NCBI GenBank assembly: GCA_021545595.1
Contig: JAJRVG010000150.1
Location: forward strand, 1-21,087
DNA length: 21,087 nt
Source: Zetaproteobacteria bacterium
GTDB lineage: Bacteria; Pseudomonadota; Zetaproteobacteria; Mariprofundales; Mariprofundaceae
Direction of reading: 5' to 3'
Part shown: positions 14,624 to 21,087 of the stretch, one piece after another
Layout: each line of letters begins with the position of its first letter
How positions within the stretch are numbered: position 1 is the first letter of the stretch
Position numbers and translations under genes: made by a program
The notes under the pieces: generated by a model
The model's input: the letters and a program-made list of their open reading frames with translations, nothing else
The model's database searches: none
What the model was told of the DNA's origin: nothing

Positions 14624-14684
14624 TATATGGAAGATTGTGCTAAGCCTTCTATAGTAAGGTTTGTTCATATTGGAGGGGAAATAC

Positions 14685-16553
14685 ATGTCGATTGAAAAAC
14701 TGACGCAGGAAGATGGAAGCAGCATGGATATGGTGAAAGAGAATATCGAAAAGCTGAAAGAAATTTTTCCTGATGTATTCACCGAAGGCAAAGTGGACTT
14801 CGATATTCTTCAAGCGACGCTGGGTGAATATCTGGAAACGGGTGAAGAGCGGTATAGTTTTAACTGGCATGGTAAAGCTCAAGCTCGCCGCATAGCCCAA
14901 ACACCATCGACTGGCACATTGCGTCCATGCCCTGAAGAGAGTGTGGATTGGGATAATACACAGAACCTGTTTATTGAGGGTGATAACCTAGAAGTACTGA
15001 AGTTGCTTCAGAAATCGTACCATAAAAAAGTAAAAATGATTTATATTGACCCACCGTATAACACGGGGAAAGAATTTATTTATCCTGATAAGTTTCAGGA
15101 GAACCTTGATACCTATTTAAAATATACTGGGCAGAAGGATGATGAAGGTCACAAGTTTTCAGTAAATACTGAAACAATAGGGCGTTATCATACCAACTGG
15201 CTTAATATGATGTATCCAAGGCTAAAGTTGGCTCGAAATCTACTCAGAGATGATGGCGTGATTTTTATATCCATTGATGACAATGAAGTCAATAATTTAA
15301 GAAAAATATGTGACGAAATATTTGGTGAGGAAAACTTCGTTGCAAACTTCATTTGGGAAAAGAGAACAAATCGTGAAAACCGAAAGGTAGTTTCACATAG
15401 GCATGACTATGTTCTTTGCTACTGTAAAACCAAGGAAGTTGATTCGAGGGTAATTAAGCAATTGCCAATGTCTAAGAAAGCATTAGCCAACTATAAGAAC
15501 CCTGATAATGACCCTAGGGGACGGTGGAAGTCAGATCCTGCACATGCTCAGGCTGGACATGGAACAAAAGAGCAATTTTATGTGCTGACATCGCCTAATG
15601 GAAAAAATCATAAGTTGGAAAGCGGAAGGTGCTGGGTTTATACAAAGTCCGTAATGGATGAGACAATAAGAGATGGACGGATTTGGTTTGGTCGAGAAGG
15701 TAATGGTGTACCTAGAATTAAGACGTATTTAGATGCTAAAGAAAGAGGGCTAACTCCAGAAACCATCTGGTTTGCTGAAGATGTGGCTACCAATGAGTCA
15801 GCAAAAAATTCACTAAAAGAACTATTTGATGGAGTAGCGGTCTTTGATACCCCAAAACCTATTGATTTGATAAAAAGGGCATTGTTATTAAGCTCTGAAG
15901 AAGGTCTCATCCTAGATTTTTTTAGTGGAACTTGCGTAACTGCACACGCTGTTCAGGCTCTTAATTTTGAAGATGATGGGAACCGTAAATTTATAATGGT
16001 TCAACTGCCTGAACCATGTAGTGAAAACTCAGAAGCCTTCAATATAGGGCTCAAAACCATTGCGGATATTGGGAAAGAACGCATTCGTCGGGTTATCGAT
16101 AAAATGAAAGAAGATAACCCAAACTATAATGGTGACCTTGGGTTCAAGGTGCTCAAGCTGGATTCCTCCAATATCAAGCCTTGGGATGTTGATTTCGACA
16201 ATATTCAACAGTCGTTGGAAGATTCAGTTTCCAATATTAAATCAGATCGTAGTGAAGAGGATGTGCTCTATGAAATCCTGTTGAAATATGGTTTAGGCTT
16301 AACTCTCCCCATTGAAATCCGAACTATCGAATGCAAGAAGGTGTTCTCCATCGGTTTCGGAGCATTAGTGATCTGTCTGGATTCAGATATCACCTTGGAT
16401 GTGGTGGAAGGTATTGGTAAGCTCAAAGCAGAGCTTGAGCCTGAAGTGATGCGTGTTGTGTTCAAAGACAACGGCTTTAAAGATGATGTAGTGAAAACCA
16501 ACGCTATCCAGATTCTCAAACGCTATGACATCGAAGATGTGAAGAGTTTATAG
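14685..16553 (+). CDS. mod: Type III restriction-modification methyltransferase subunit Mod
   Basis: Mod recognises the target site and methylates adenine N6; it is also needed by Res for cleavage. I start at ATG 14685, 4 nt after a GGAGGGGAA ribosome site (14672-14680), rather than the in-frame TTG at 14661; the product has 622 residues. The catalytic motif DPPYNTG (122-128) comes before the AdoMet motif DFFSGTCVTAHAV (411-423), the order of beta-class enzymes such as EcoP15I Mod. The segment between them is the target-recognition region. In the AdoMet motif the usual last residue of FxGxG is Cys. Arg codons AGA/AGG are confined to about 15218-15875, suggesting an imported middle part. No simple-sequence tract for phase variation was seen. 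Confidence 0.95.
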   Translation: MSIEKLTQEDGSSMDMVKENIEKLKEIFPDVFTEGKVDFDILQATLGEYLETGEERYSFNWHGKAQARRIAQTPSTGTLRPCPEESVDWDNTQNLFIEGDNLEVLKLLQKSYHKKVKMIYIDPPYNTGKEFIYPDKFQENLDTYLKYTGQKDDEGHKFSVNTETIGRYHTNWLNMMYPRLKLARNLLRDDGVIFISIDDNEVNNLRKICDEIFGEENFVANFIWEKRTNRENRKVVSHRHDYVLCYCKTKEVDSRVIKQLPMSKKALANYKNPDNDPRGRWKSDPAHAQAGHGTKEQFYVLTSPNGKNHKLESGRCWVYTKSVMDETIRDGRIWFGREGNGVPRIKTYLDAKERGLTPETIWFAEDVATNESAKNSLKELFDGVAVFDTPKPIDLIKRALLLSSEEGLILDFFSGTCVTAHAVQALNFEDDGNRKFIMVQLPEPCSENSEAFNIGLKTIADIGKERIRRVIDKMKEDNPNYNGDLGFKVLKLDSSNIKPWDVDFDNIQQSLEDSVSNIKSDRSEEDVLYEILLKYGLGLTLPIEIRTIECKKVFSIGFGALVICLDSDITLDVVEGIGKLKAELEPEVMRVVFKDNGFKDDVVKTNAIQILKRYDIEDVKSL

Positions 16554-16561
16554 GAGAAGCC

Positions 16562-17677
16562 ATGCAGCCTTATATTCCTCAAACACTGCCTCTTGAAGAC
16601 TTGGATTATAAACGTCTTTTTGGCTTGGCTGTTGATGCCAATGCAGCCCTTGCCCGTTACGATGGCTTATTACAAAGCCTTGTGAACCCTGCCGTATTGC
16701 TTTCACCGATTACCACACAAGAGGCAGTGCTATCTTCTAAAATCGAAGGAACACAAGCCACGCTGGATGAAGTGCTTGAACATGATGCTGGTATCCAAAT
16801 GGATGAGCAAAAAACTCAAGATATCCAAGAAATCAGTAATTATCGTAAGGCACTGTCCATAGCCAGTGAAGAGCTTGGGCACAGACCTATGTCATTATCA
16901 CTTATTAAATCCATTCATGCCGTGCTGCTTGATAGTGTTCGAGGTAAGGATAAAACGCCTGGTGCATTCCGAATCAAGCAAAACTGGATTGGTGCGGCTG
17001 GTTGTAAGCAAGAAGAAGCTACGTTTATTCCTGTTTCGCCCTTGCAGTTGCAAGATGCGTTGGATGCTTGGATTGGCTATGTGCAATCCGATGATATTGA
17101 CGCATTGCTTCAAATGGCAGTGGTACATGCTCAATTTGAGCTGATTCATCCATTCTTGGATGGTAATGGTCGTATTGGTCGATTGTTGATTCCACTGTTT
17201 CTATATCAAAAGAAAAAGCTGGCTTCACCAATGTTCTATTTGAGTGCGTATTTGGAAGCGAATCGTGATGAATATTATGCGGCACTCAATGCAATCTCTG
17301 CCAAGCAGGATTGGAATGGCTGGATTGCCTTTTTCTTAAAAGGTATCGCTCAGCAAGCTGATGAAAATGCAGCCAAGGTAAAAGCCATGCAATCGCTGTA
17401 TGATGATATGAAACGCATTATCCATGAAATAACACATTCACAATATTCTGTTTACCTGCTCGATGCGATTTTTAACAAACCGATATTCAAGACTTCAGAT
17501 TGTGCCGCCCAATTAAAGGCTGAGCATGGTATTCATGAGAAAACTACTTTGAGCTTATTGCGACAGCTTAAAGAGGAAAATGTGCTGAAAGAGTTGCAAG
17601 CTGGTAGTGGTCGCAGAGCGGCAACACTCTGTTTTTCTGACTTAATTAATCTTGCTGAAGGCAGGACAGTATTGTGA
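16562..17677 (+). CDS. Class II-type Fic AMP-transferase within the R-M operon
   Basis: The 371-residue product looks like the self-inhibited Fic proteins of the Shewanella SoFic type. The N-terminal domain carries the inhibitory motif SSKIEG (58-63, Ser58 and Glu62-Gly63), and the Fic motif HPFLDGNGRIGR is intact at 196-207 (His196, Asp200, Arg207). The C-terminus (about 305-360) has a winged-helix pattern, SDCAAQLKAEHGI followed by TTLSLLRQLKEENVL, as in this class, so DNA binding or autoregulation is possible. The ATG is 8 nt after mod, with AGGAG (16552-16556) overlapping the mod stop. Its own stop overlaps the following small ORF (GTGA). Its place between mod and res suggests a role linked to restriction, such as growth arrest, but this is inference. 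Confidence 0.93.
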   Translation: MQPYIPQTLPLEDLDYKRLFGLAVDANAALARYDGLLQSLVNPAVLLSPITTQEAVLSSKIEGTQATLDEVLEHDAGIQMDEQKTQDIQEISNYRKALSIASEELGHRPMSLSLIKSIHAVLLDSVRGKDKTPGAFRIKQNWIGAAGCKQEEATFIPVSPLQLQDALDAWIGYVQSDDIDALLQMAVVHAQFELIHPFLDGNGRIGRLLIPLFLYQKKKLASPMFYLSAYLEANRDEYYAALNAISAKQDWNGWIAFFLKGIAQQADENAAKVKAMQSLYDDMKRIIHEITHSQYSVYLLDAIFNKPIFKTSDCAAQLKAEHGIHEKTTLSLLRQLKEENVLKELQAGSGRRAATLCFSDLINLAEGRTVL

Positions 17678-17871
17678 GTTGTTTAGTGGAGCTTGCATCA
17701 GTTACAAAATACTTTATGGAGCGTATTTTCAATAATATTATCCACAAGTTATTTTGTGGAGTCTCGAAGGGTAACAAAGCATGGGAGAGTTTTGCGTCCG
17801 ATATTTCCCAGGCTTTCGGACAGAAACTTGTTTGTGTATGCCCCATCGGACGCAATGAGGTCATGATATGA
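17674..17871 (+). CDS. Small ORF of unknown function coupled to fic and res
   Basis: A 65-codon frame fills the whole gap between the Fic gene and res. Its GTG start overlaps the fic stop (GTGA, 17674-17677) and its stop overlaps the res start (ATGA, 17868-17871), the arrangement of translationally coupled genes. GCAGGA is about 8 to 10 nt before the GTG. The predicted protein (start MSCLVELASVTKYFMERIF, end IGRNEVMI) has four cysteines, two of them in CVC, no clear signal peptide or membrane segment, and no family I recognise. It lacks the (S/T)xxxE(G/N) motif of Fic antitoxins. An internal ATG at 17716 would give 51 residues. It could also be noncoding leader that happens to be open. Confidence 0.42.
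   Translation: MSCLVELASVTKYFMERIFNNIIHKLFCGVSKGNKAWESFASDISQAFGQKLVCVCPIGRNEVMI
17706..17760 (+). promoter_or_regulatory. Two hairpins between fic and res
   Basis: AAAATAC (17706-17712) pairs with GTATTTT (17723-17729) around a 10-nt loop, and TCCACAA (17741-17747) pairs with TTGTGGA (17754-17760) around GTTATT. Both have 7 perfect pairs and lie 108-162 nt before the res start. No T tract follows, so they do not look like terminators; they could be mRNA structure or protein-binding dyads. Confidence 0.35.
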
Positions 17872-20855
17872 AAATTAAATTTAACCCAGACCTTGAATAT
17901 CAACACGATGCTATCAATGCCATATTGGGTGTGTTTGAAGGGCAGGAAGCACGGCAGACCAATTTCTCTGTTCCGACAATCAAGCAGGCACAGATGGAAA
18001 TGCTTTCAGAGCAGTCTGACCTTGGTATTGGTAATAAGAAAGAGCTATTGGATGATGAAATCCTTGCGAATGTTCAGAAGGTTCAGCTAACCAATGGACT
18101 CAAACAATCCGATAGCTTGGGTTCTATGGATTTCACTGTGGAGATGGAAACGGGTACGGGTAAAACCTATGTGTATCTTCGTTCTATCTTTGAGATGAAT
18201 CGCAGATTTGGCTTCTCCAAGTTTATCATTGTAGTGCCATCGATTGCGATTAAGGAAGGCGTATATAAATCCCTTCAAATCACCGAAGAGCACTTTAAAG
18301 AGCACTTTGATAATGTTCCATACGATTACTTTGTTTATGACTCTTCCAGCCTTGGCGAAGTACGAAGCTTTGCAACCAACGATGCGATCCAGGTCATGGT
18401 GATAAATATCGATGCATTCAAAAAGAGTTTCACTGACCCATCAAAAGAAACCAAAGCCAATATCATCCATCGTGCTCAGGATAAGTTGAGCGGTACAAAA
18501 CCGATTGAATTTATACGTTCAACAAACCCAATTGTCATCATTGATGAGCCGCAGAGTGTGGACAATACCTCCAAATCAAAGGAAGCCATTGCTTCACTAA
18601 ATCCACTTTGCACATTCCGTTACTCAGCAACGCATAGGGATAGACATAATCGGCTCTACAAGCTGGATTCAATCGATGCTTATGAGCAGAAGTTGGTGAA
18701 GCAGATTGAAGTGGCATCCATTCAGGTTCAGGACGGCCACAATAATGCATACATCAAGCTATTGTCTGTCGATATCAGAACCCATACGGCCAGAATTGAA
18801 ATTGATGCGATGCAGGGTGGGCAGGTTCAACGTATCATTAAGAGAGTGAGAGGTGGCACTGACCTGTTGGATTTGTCAGGCGGCAGAGATATTTATGACG
18901 GGTATATTATCAATGATGTTTATTGTGAGCCTGGCAATGAGTATATTGATTTTACTGGCATGCCTGAAGTCATTGAGTTGAATCAGGTCGTTGGTGGTGT
19001 GAATGAGGACGAATACAAGCGTTTACAGATTCGCAAAACGATTGAAGAGCATCTTGGGAAAGAGCTGAGGCTACGCCCCAAGGGATTGAAGGTATTGAGC
19101 CTTTTCTTTATCGACAAAGTGGCGAATTACCGTAGCTACGATGAAGATGGAAATCCCCAAAAGGGTAAGTATGCCCAAATGTTTGAAGAGGAATATGCCG
19201 CACTTATCAAGAAACCAAAATATCATTCTTTGTTTGAAGGCGCTGATCTGGAATCATTGCCTGAAGAAGTTCACAACGGCTATTTTGCTATTGATAAGAA
19301 GAAAGACTCCAAGGGTGATAGCTTTCTTAAAGAGTCTTCGGGTGATGGCAAAACATTGGCTGATGGCAGTGCATACAGCCTGATTATGAAAGACAAAGAG
19401 AAGCTTCTCAGCTTTGAATCCAAACTGAAATTTATCTTCTCGCACTCGGCTTTGAAAGAAGGCTGGGACAATCCGAATGTGTTCCAGATTTGCACATTGA
19501 ATGAAACTTCTTCTGTAATGAAGAAGCGGCAGGAAATTGGTCGTGGCTTGCGTATTGCGGTGAATCAGGACGGCGAGCGGGTTTATGGCTTTGATGTGAA
19601 CACGCTAACAGTCATGGCAAACGAATCTTATGAGGATTTTGTTAAGCAGCTACAGAAAGAAATTGAAGCCGATGAAGGCATTCGCTTTGGTGTGGTGGAA
19701 CAGCATATGTTTGCCAATATCGTCGTTGAGAATGATAGCCATCAGGATGAACACCTTGGCGTTGAGGCCTCAGAAGCTATCTGGAACCACCTGCATGAGC
19801 AGGGATATATTGATAACAGAGGCAAGGTTGATGATAGCCTGAAAAAGGATTTGAAAGAAAATCAGGTCAATCTTCCTGAAGAGCATAAGGAACATGCCCA
19901 GCAGATTGTAGCCGCACTGAAAAAAGTAGCTGGAAACCTCAATATCAAAGATGCTGGAAAGAGAGAAAATGTAAATCTGAACAAGAGTATTTATCTTGGA
20001 GAAGAGTTCAAAGCACTCTGGGAGCGAATTAAGTATAAAACAACGTTCCGTGTGGATTTTAATGTTCAAGACCTGATTGATAAGTGTGCTAAAGAAATTA
20101 ATGAAAACCTTATTGTAGGCAAAACACGTTTTGTTTACGAGAAAGATAAGGTGCAAGTGCTTCGTGGAGGGTTAGAAGGCGTGGACTCCAAAAAGAGTAT
20201 CTACGTTTATAATGTTAAAGATTTTAGTCTTCCGGATGTAGTAAGTCACCTTCAGAACGAAACGAATCTGACCCGAAGAACCATTGTTGATATTCTTATC
20301 AAGAGTGAGCAGCTACAAAAATTCAAAAGCAATCCTCAAAAGTATATTGATGAAGTTGCCTCCATCATCAAACGCCAGATGCGTCACTTCATTGTGGATG
20401 GTATCAAGTACGAAAAAATCGGTGATGACCATTTCTATGCCCAAGAGCTTTTTGAAGAGAATGAGCTAACAGGTTATCTCAGTAAAAATATGCTCAAAGC
20501 TGAAAAGTCTGTTTATGAGCAAGTCATATATGACTCTGATGTTGAGGCTGAATTTGCGGCCGCTTTTGAGAAGAGCAATGATGTTAAAGTGTATGCCAAG
20601 CTGCCATCTTGGTTTAAGGTGGATACGCCGCTGGGCAGCTACAATCCCGATTGGGCTGTGCTGGTTCAGTGTGATGGCAAAGATAAACTCTATTTTGTTG
20701 TAGAAACGAAGGGCAGTCCGTTTTCTGACGCACTTAGACCTACTGAGAAAGGGAAAATTGATTGCGGCAAAGAGCACTTCAGAGCCATTGGTCAAGATGT
20801 ACACTTCAAAGTTGCCAATAAATTCGATGCCTTTATGGGTGAGGTGGTTTCGTAG
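17868..20855 (+). CDS. res: Type III restriction endonuclease subunit Res
   Basis: Res is the ATP-driven translocase/nuclease that works in complex with Mod and cleaves after communication between two unmethylated sites. The 995 residues show superfamily 2 helicase motifs: Walker A TGTGKT (95-100), Walker B DEPQ (226-229), SAT (253-255) and QEIGRGLR (555-562). A PD-(D/E)xK nuclease is at the C-terminus, with Pro927-Asp928 and Glu946-Thr-Lys948 in NPDWAVL and VVETKG. All catalytic residues I can place are present, so the enzyme looks intact. The ATG overlaps the preceding small ORF (ATGA); a GAGG at 17857-17860 is 7 nt upstream. No terminator was recognised after the stop. Confidence 0.95.
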   Translation: MKIKFNPDLEYQHDAINAILGVFEGQEARQTNFSVPTIKQAQMEMLSEQSDLGIGNKKELLDDEILANVQKVQLTNGLKQSDSLGSMDFTVEMETGTGKTYVYLRSIFEMNRRFGFSKFIIVVPSIAIKEGVYKSLQITEEHFKEHFDNVPYDYFVYDSSSLGEVRSFATNDAIQVMVINIDAFKKSFTDPSKETKANIIHRAQDKLSGTKPIEFIRSTNPIVIIDEPQSVDNTSKSKEAIASLNPLCTFRYSATHRDRHNRLYKLDSIDAYEQKLVKQIEVASIQVQDGHNNAYIKLLSVDIRTHTARIEIDAMQGGQVQRIIKRVRGGTDLLDLSGGRDIYDGYIINDVYCEPGNEYIDFTGMPEVIELNQVVGGVNEDEYKRLQIRKTIEEHLGKELRLRPKGLKVLSLFFIDKVANYRSYDEDGNPQKGKYAQMFEEEYAALIKKPKYHSLFEGADLESLPEEVHNGYFAIDKKKDSKGDSFLKESSGDGKTLADGSAYSLIMKDKEKLLSFESKLKFIFSHSALKEGWDNPNVFQICTLNETSSVMKKRQEIGRGLRIAVNQDGERVYGFDVNTLTVMANESYEDFVKQLQKEIEADEGIRFGVVEQHMFANIVVENDSHQDEHLGVEASEAIWNHLHEQGYIDNRGKVDDSLKKDLKENQVNLPEEHKEHAQQIVAALKKVAGNLNIKDAGKRENVNLNKSIYLGEEFKALWERIKYKTTFRVDFNVQDLIDKCAKEINENLIVGKTRFVYEKDKVQVLRGGLEGVDSKKSIYVYNVKDFSLPDVVSHLQNETNLTRRTIVDILIKSEQLQKFKSNPQKYIDEVASIIKRQMRHFIVDGIKYEKIGDDHFYAQELFEENELTGYLSKNMLKAEKSVYEQVIYDSDVEAEFAAAFEKSNDVKVYAKLPSWFKVDTPLGSYNPDWAVLVQCDGKDKLYFVVETKGSPFSDALRPTEKGKIDCGKEHFRAIGQDVHFKVANKFDAFMGEVVS

Positions 20856-20946
20856 GGTCAGTAGAGGTCGGTGGTGATTCTATAATTTAGATAGCTGGCA
20901 GTCTGGGCTTATAAACATACTAGCTTAACAAGAAAGGGGAGGGTCA

Positions 20947-21087
20947 GAGACTGTAAATCTAACTGTGTAAATATTTCAAACAGCTAATATGCTGACAGGA
21001 GTATTTATGAAGAAGAAAGAAAAATATGATCCAAAGATAGTTGCGTTAGCCAGTGAATTGGCTAAGCATATGAAGACGGAATCTGAC
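20947..21087 (+). mobile_element. Left end of an IS256-family insertion sequence (cut by window)
   Basis: The bases around 20945-20980 (GAGACTG, then AACTGTGTAAA) look like the terminal inverted repeat of IS256-type elements, which often end near a TGTGTAAA core. They are followed after about 25 nt by a transposase start. The exact left boundary is uncertain by about 10 nt, and the right end is outside the window. The 91 nt between res and this point hold nothing I can identify. Confidence 0.55.
21007..21087 (+). CDS. Transposase N-terminus, IS256 family (partial)
   Basis: From ATG 21007, with AGGAG at 20997-21001 and 5 nt spacing, 27 codons are open to the window edge: MKKKEKYDPKIVALASELA followed by KHMKTESD. 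The lysine-rich start and the LASELAKHMKTESD pattern match the beginning of IS256/Mutator-type DDE transposases as I remember them. The catalytic region is not in the window, so this rests on the N-terminus and the adjacent terminal-repeat-like sequence. Confidence 0.6.
   Translation, partial: MKKKEKYDPKIVALASELAKHMKTESD

Noticed and set aside
14685..14950. Phase-variable repeat tract in mod
   Set aside because: Type III mod genes are often switched by simple repeats, so I looked for tetra- or pentanucleotide runs in the 5' part and leader; none is present.
1..21087. CRISPR array
   Set aside because: No set of short, regularly spaced repeats occurs anywhere; the only long repeat is the 163-bp pair.

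Overview
The window runs from a core ribosomal-protein operon, through a tryptophan operon and a tRNA gene, into a defence-type accessory region. Gene content, strong Shine-Dalgarno sites (AAGGAGG), a BamC-like lipoprotein and the order secY-adk-infA-rpmJ-rpsM-rpsK-rpsD-rpoA-rplQ suggest a Gram-negative bacterium of the Pseudomonadota. From memory this order and these protein sequences look most like Zetaproteobacteria (Mariprofundus-like). That placement is an impression, not a database result.

Region 1 (1-7966, + strand) is the end of the spc operon and the alpha operon: rpsH (5' end cut off by the window), rplF, rplR, rpsE, rpmD, rplO, secY, adk, infA, rpmJ (GTG start, 37 aa), rpsM, rpsK, rpsD, rpoA, rplQ, closed by a strong intrinsic terminator. 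The genes are tightly packed except for a 207-nt gap between rplF and rplR, which is almost wholly made of consecutive stem-loops. These genes build the ribosome, the Sec translocon, adenylate kinase, IF-1 and the RNA polymerase alpha subunit.

Region 2 (7967-12571) holds a BamC/NlpB-like lipoprotein gene (+) facing a compact trpE-trpG-trpD-trpC operon (-). The trp genes convert chorismate to indole-3-glycerol phosphate, with 4-nt overlaps at trpG/trpD and trpD/trpC. trpE is divergent from tRNA-Ala(GGC) at 12657-12732; the short shared region contains a good tRNA promoter and a palindrome.

Region 3 (12733-20855, + strand) is visibly more A+T-rich and looks like an island lying just downstream of the tRNA gene. 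It contains a lone Fic-domain gene flanked by two directly repeated 163-bp segments (about 91% identical, no gaps), then mod, a second and different Fic gene, a 65-codon ORF and res. The last four are packed as one transcription unit: mod and res form a type III restriction-modification system, with a class II-type Fic AMP-transferase and a small unknown ORF embedded between them. The small ORF overlaps both neighbours by 4 nt. mod has a central block of foreign-looking codon use covering its target-recognition region.

Region 4 (20856-21087) is a short gap with nothing recognisable, followed by the left end and first 27 codons of what looks like an IS256-family transposase, cut by the window edge.

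The best candidates for a second look are the Fic-coupled type III R-M operon with its translationally coupled small ORF, the repeat-flanked fic unit beside tRNA-Ala, the mosaic mod gene and the stem-loop array inside the spc operon.
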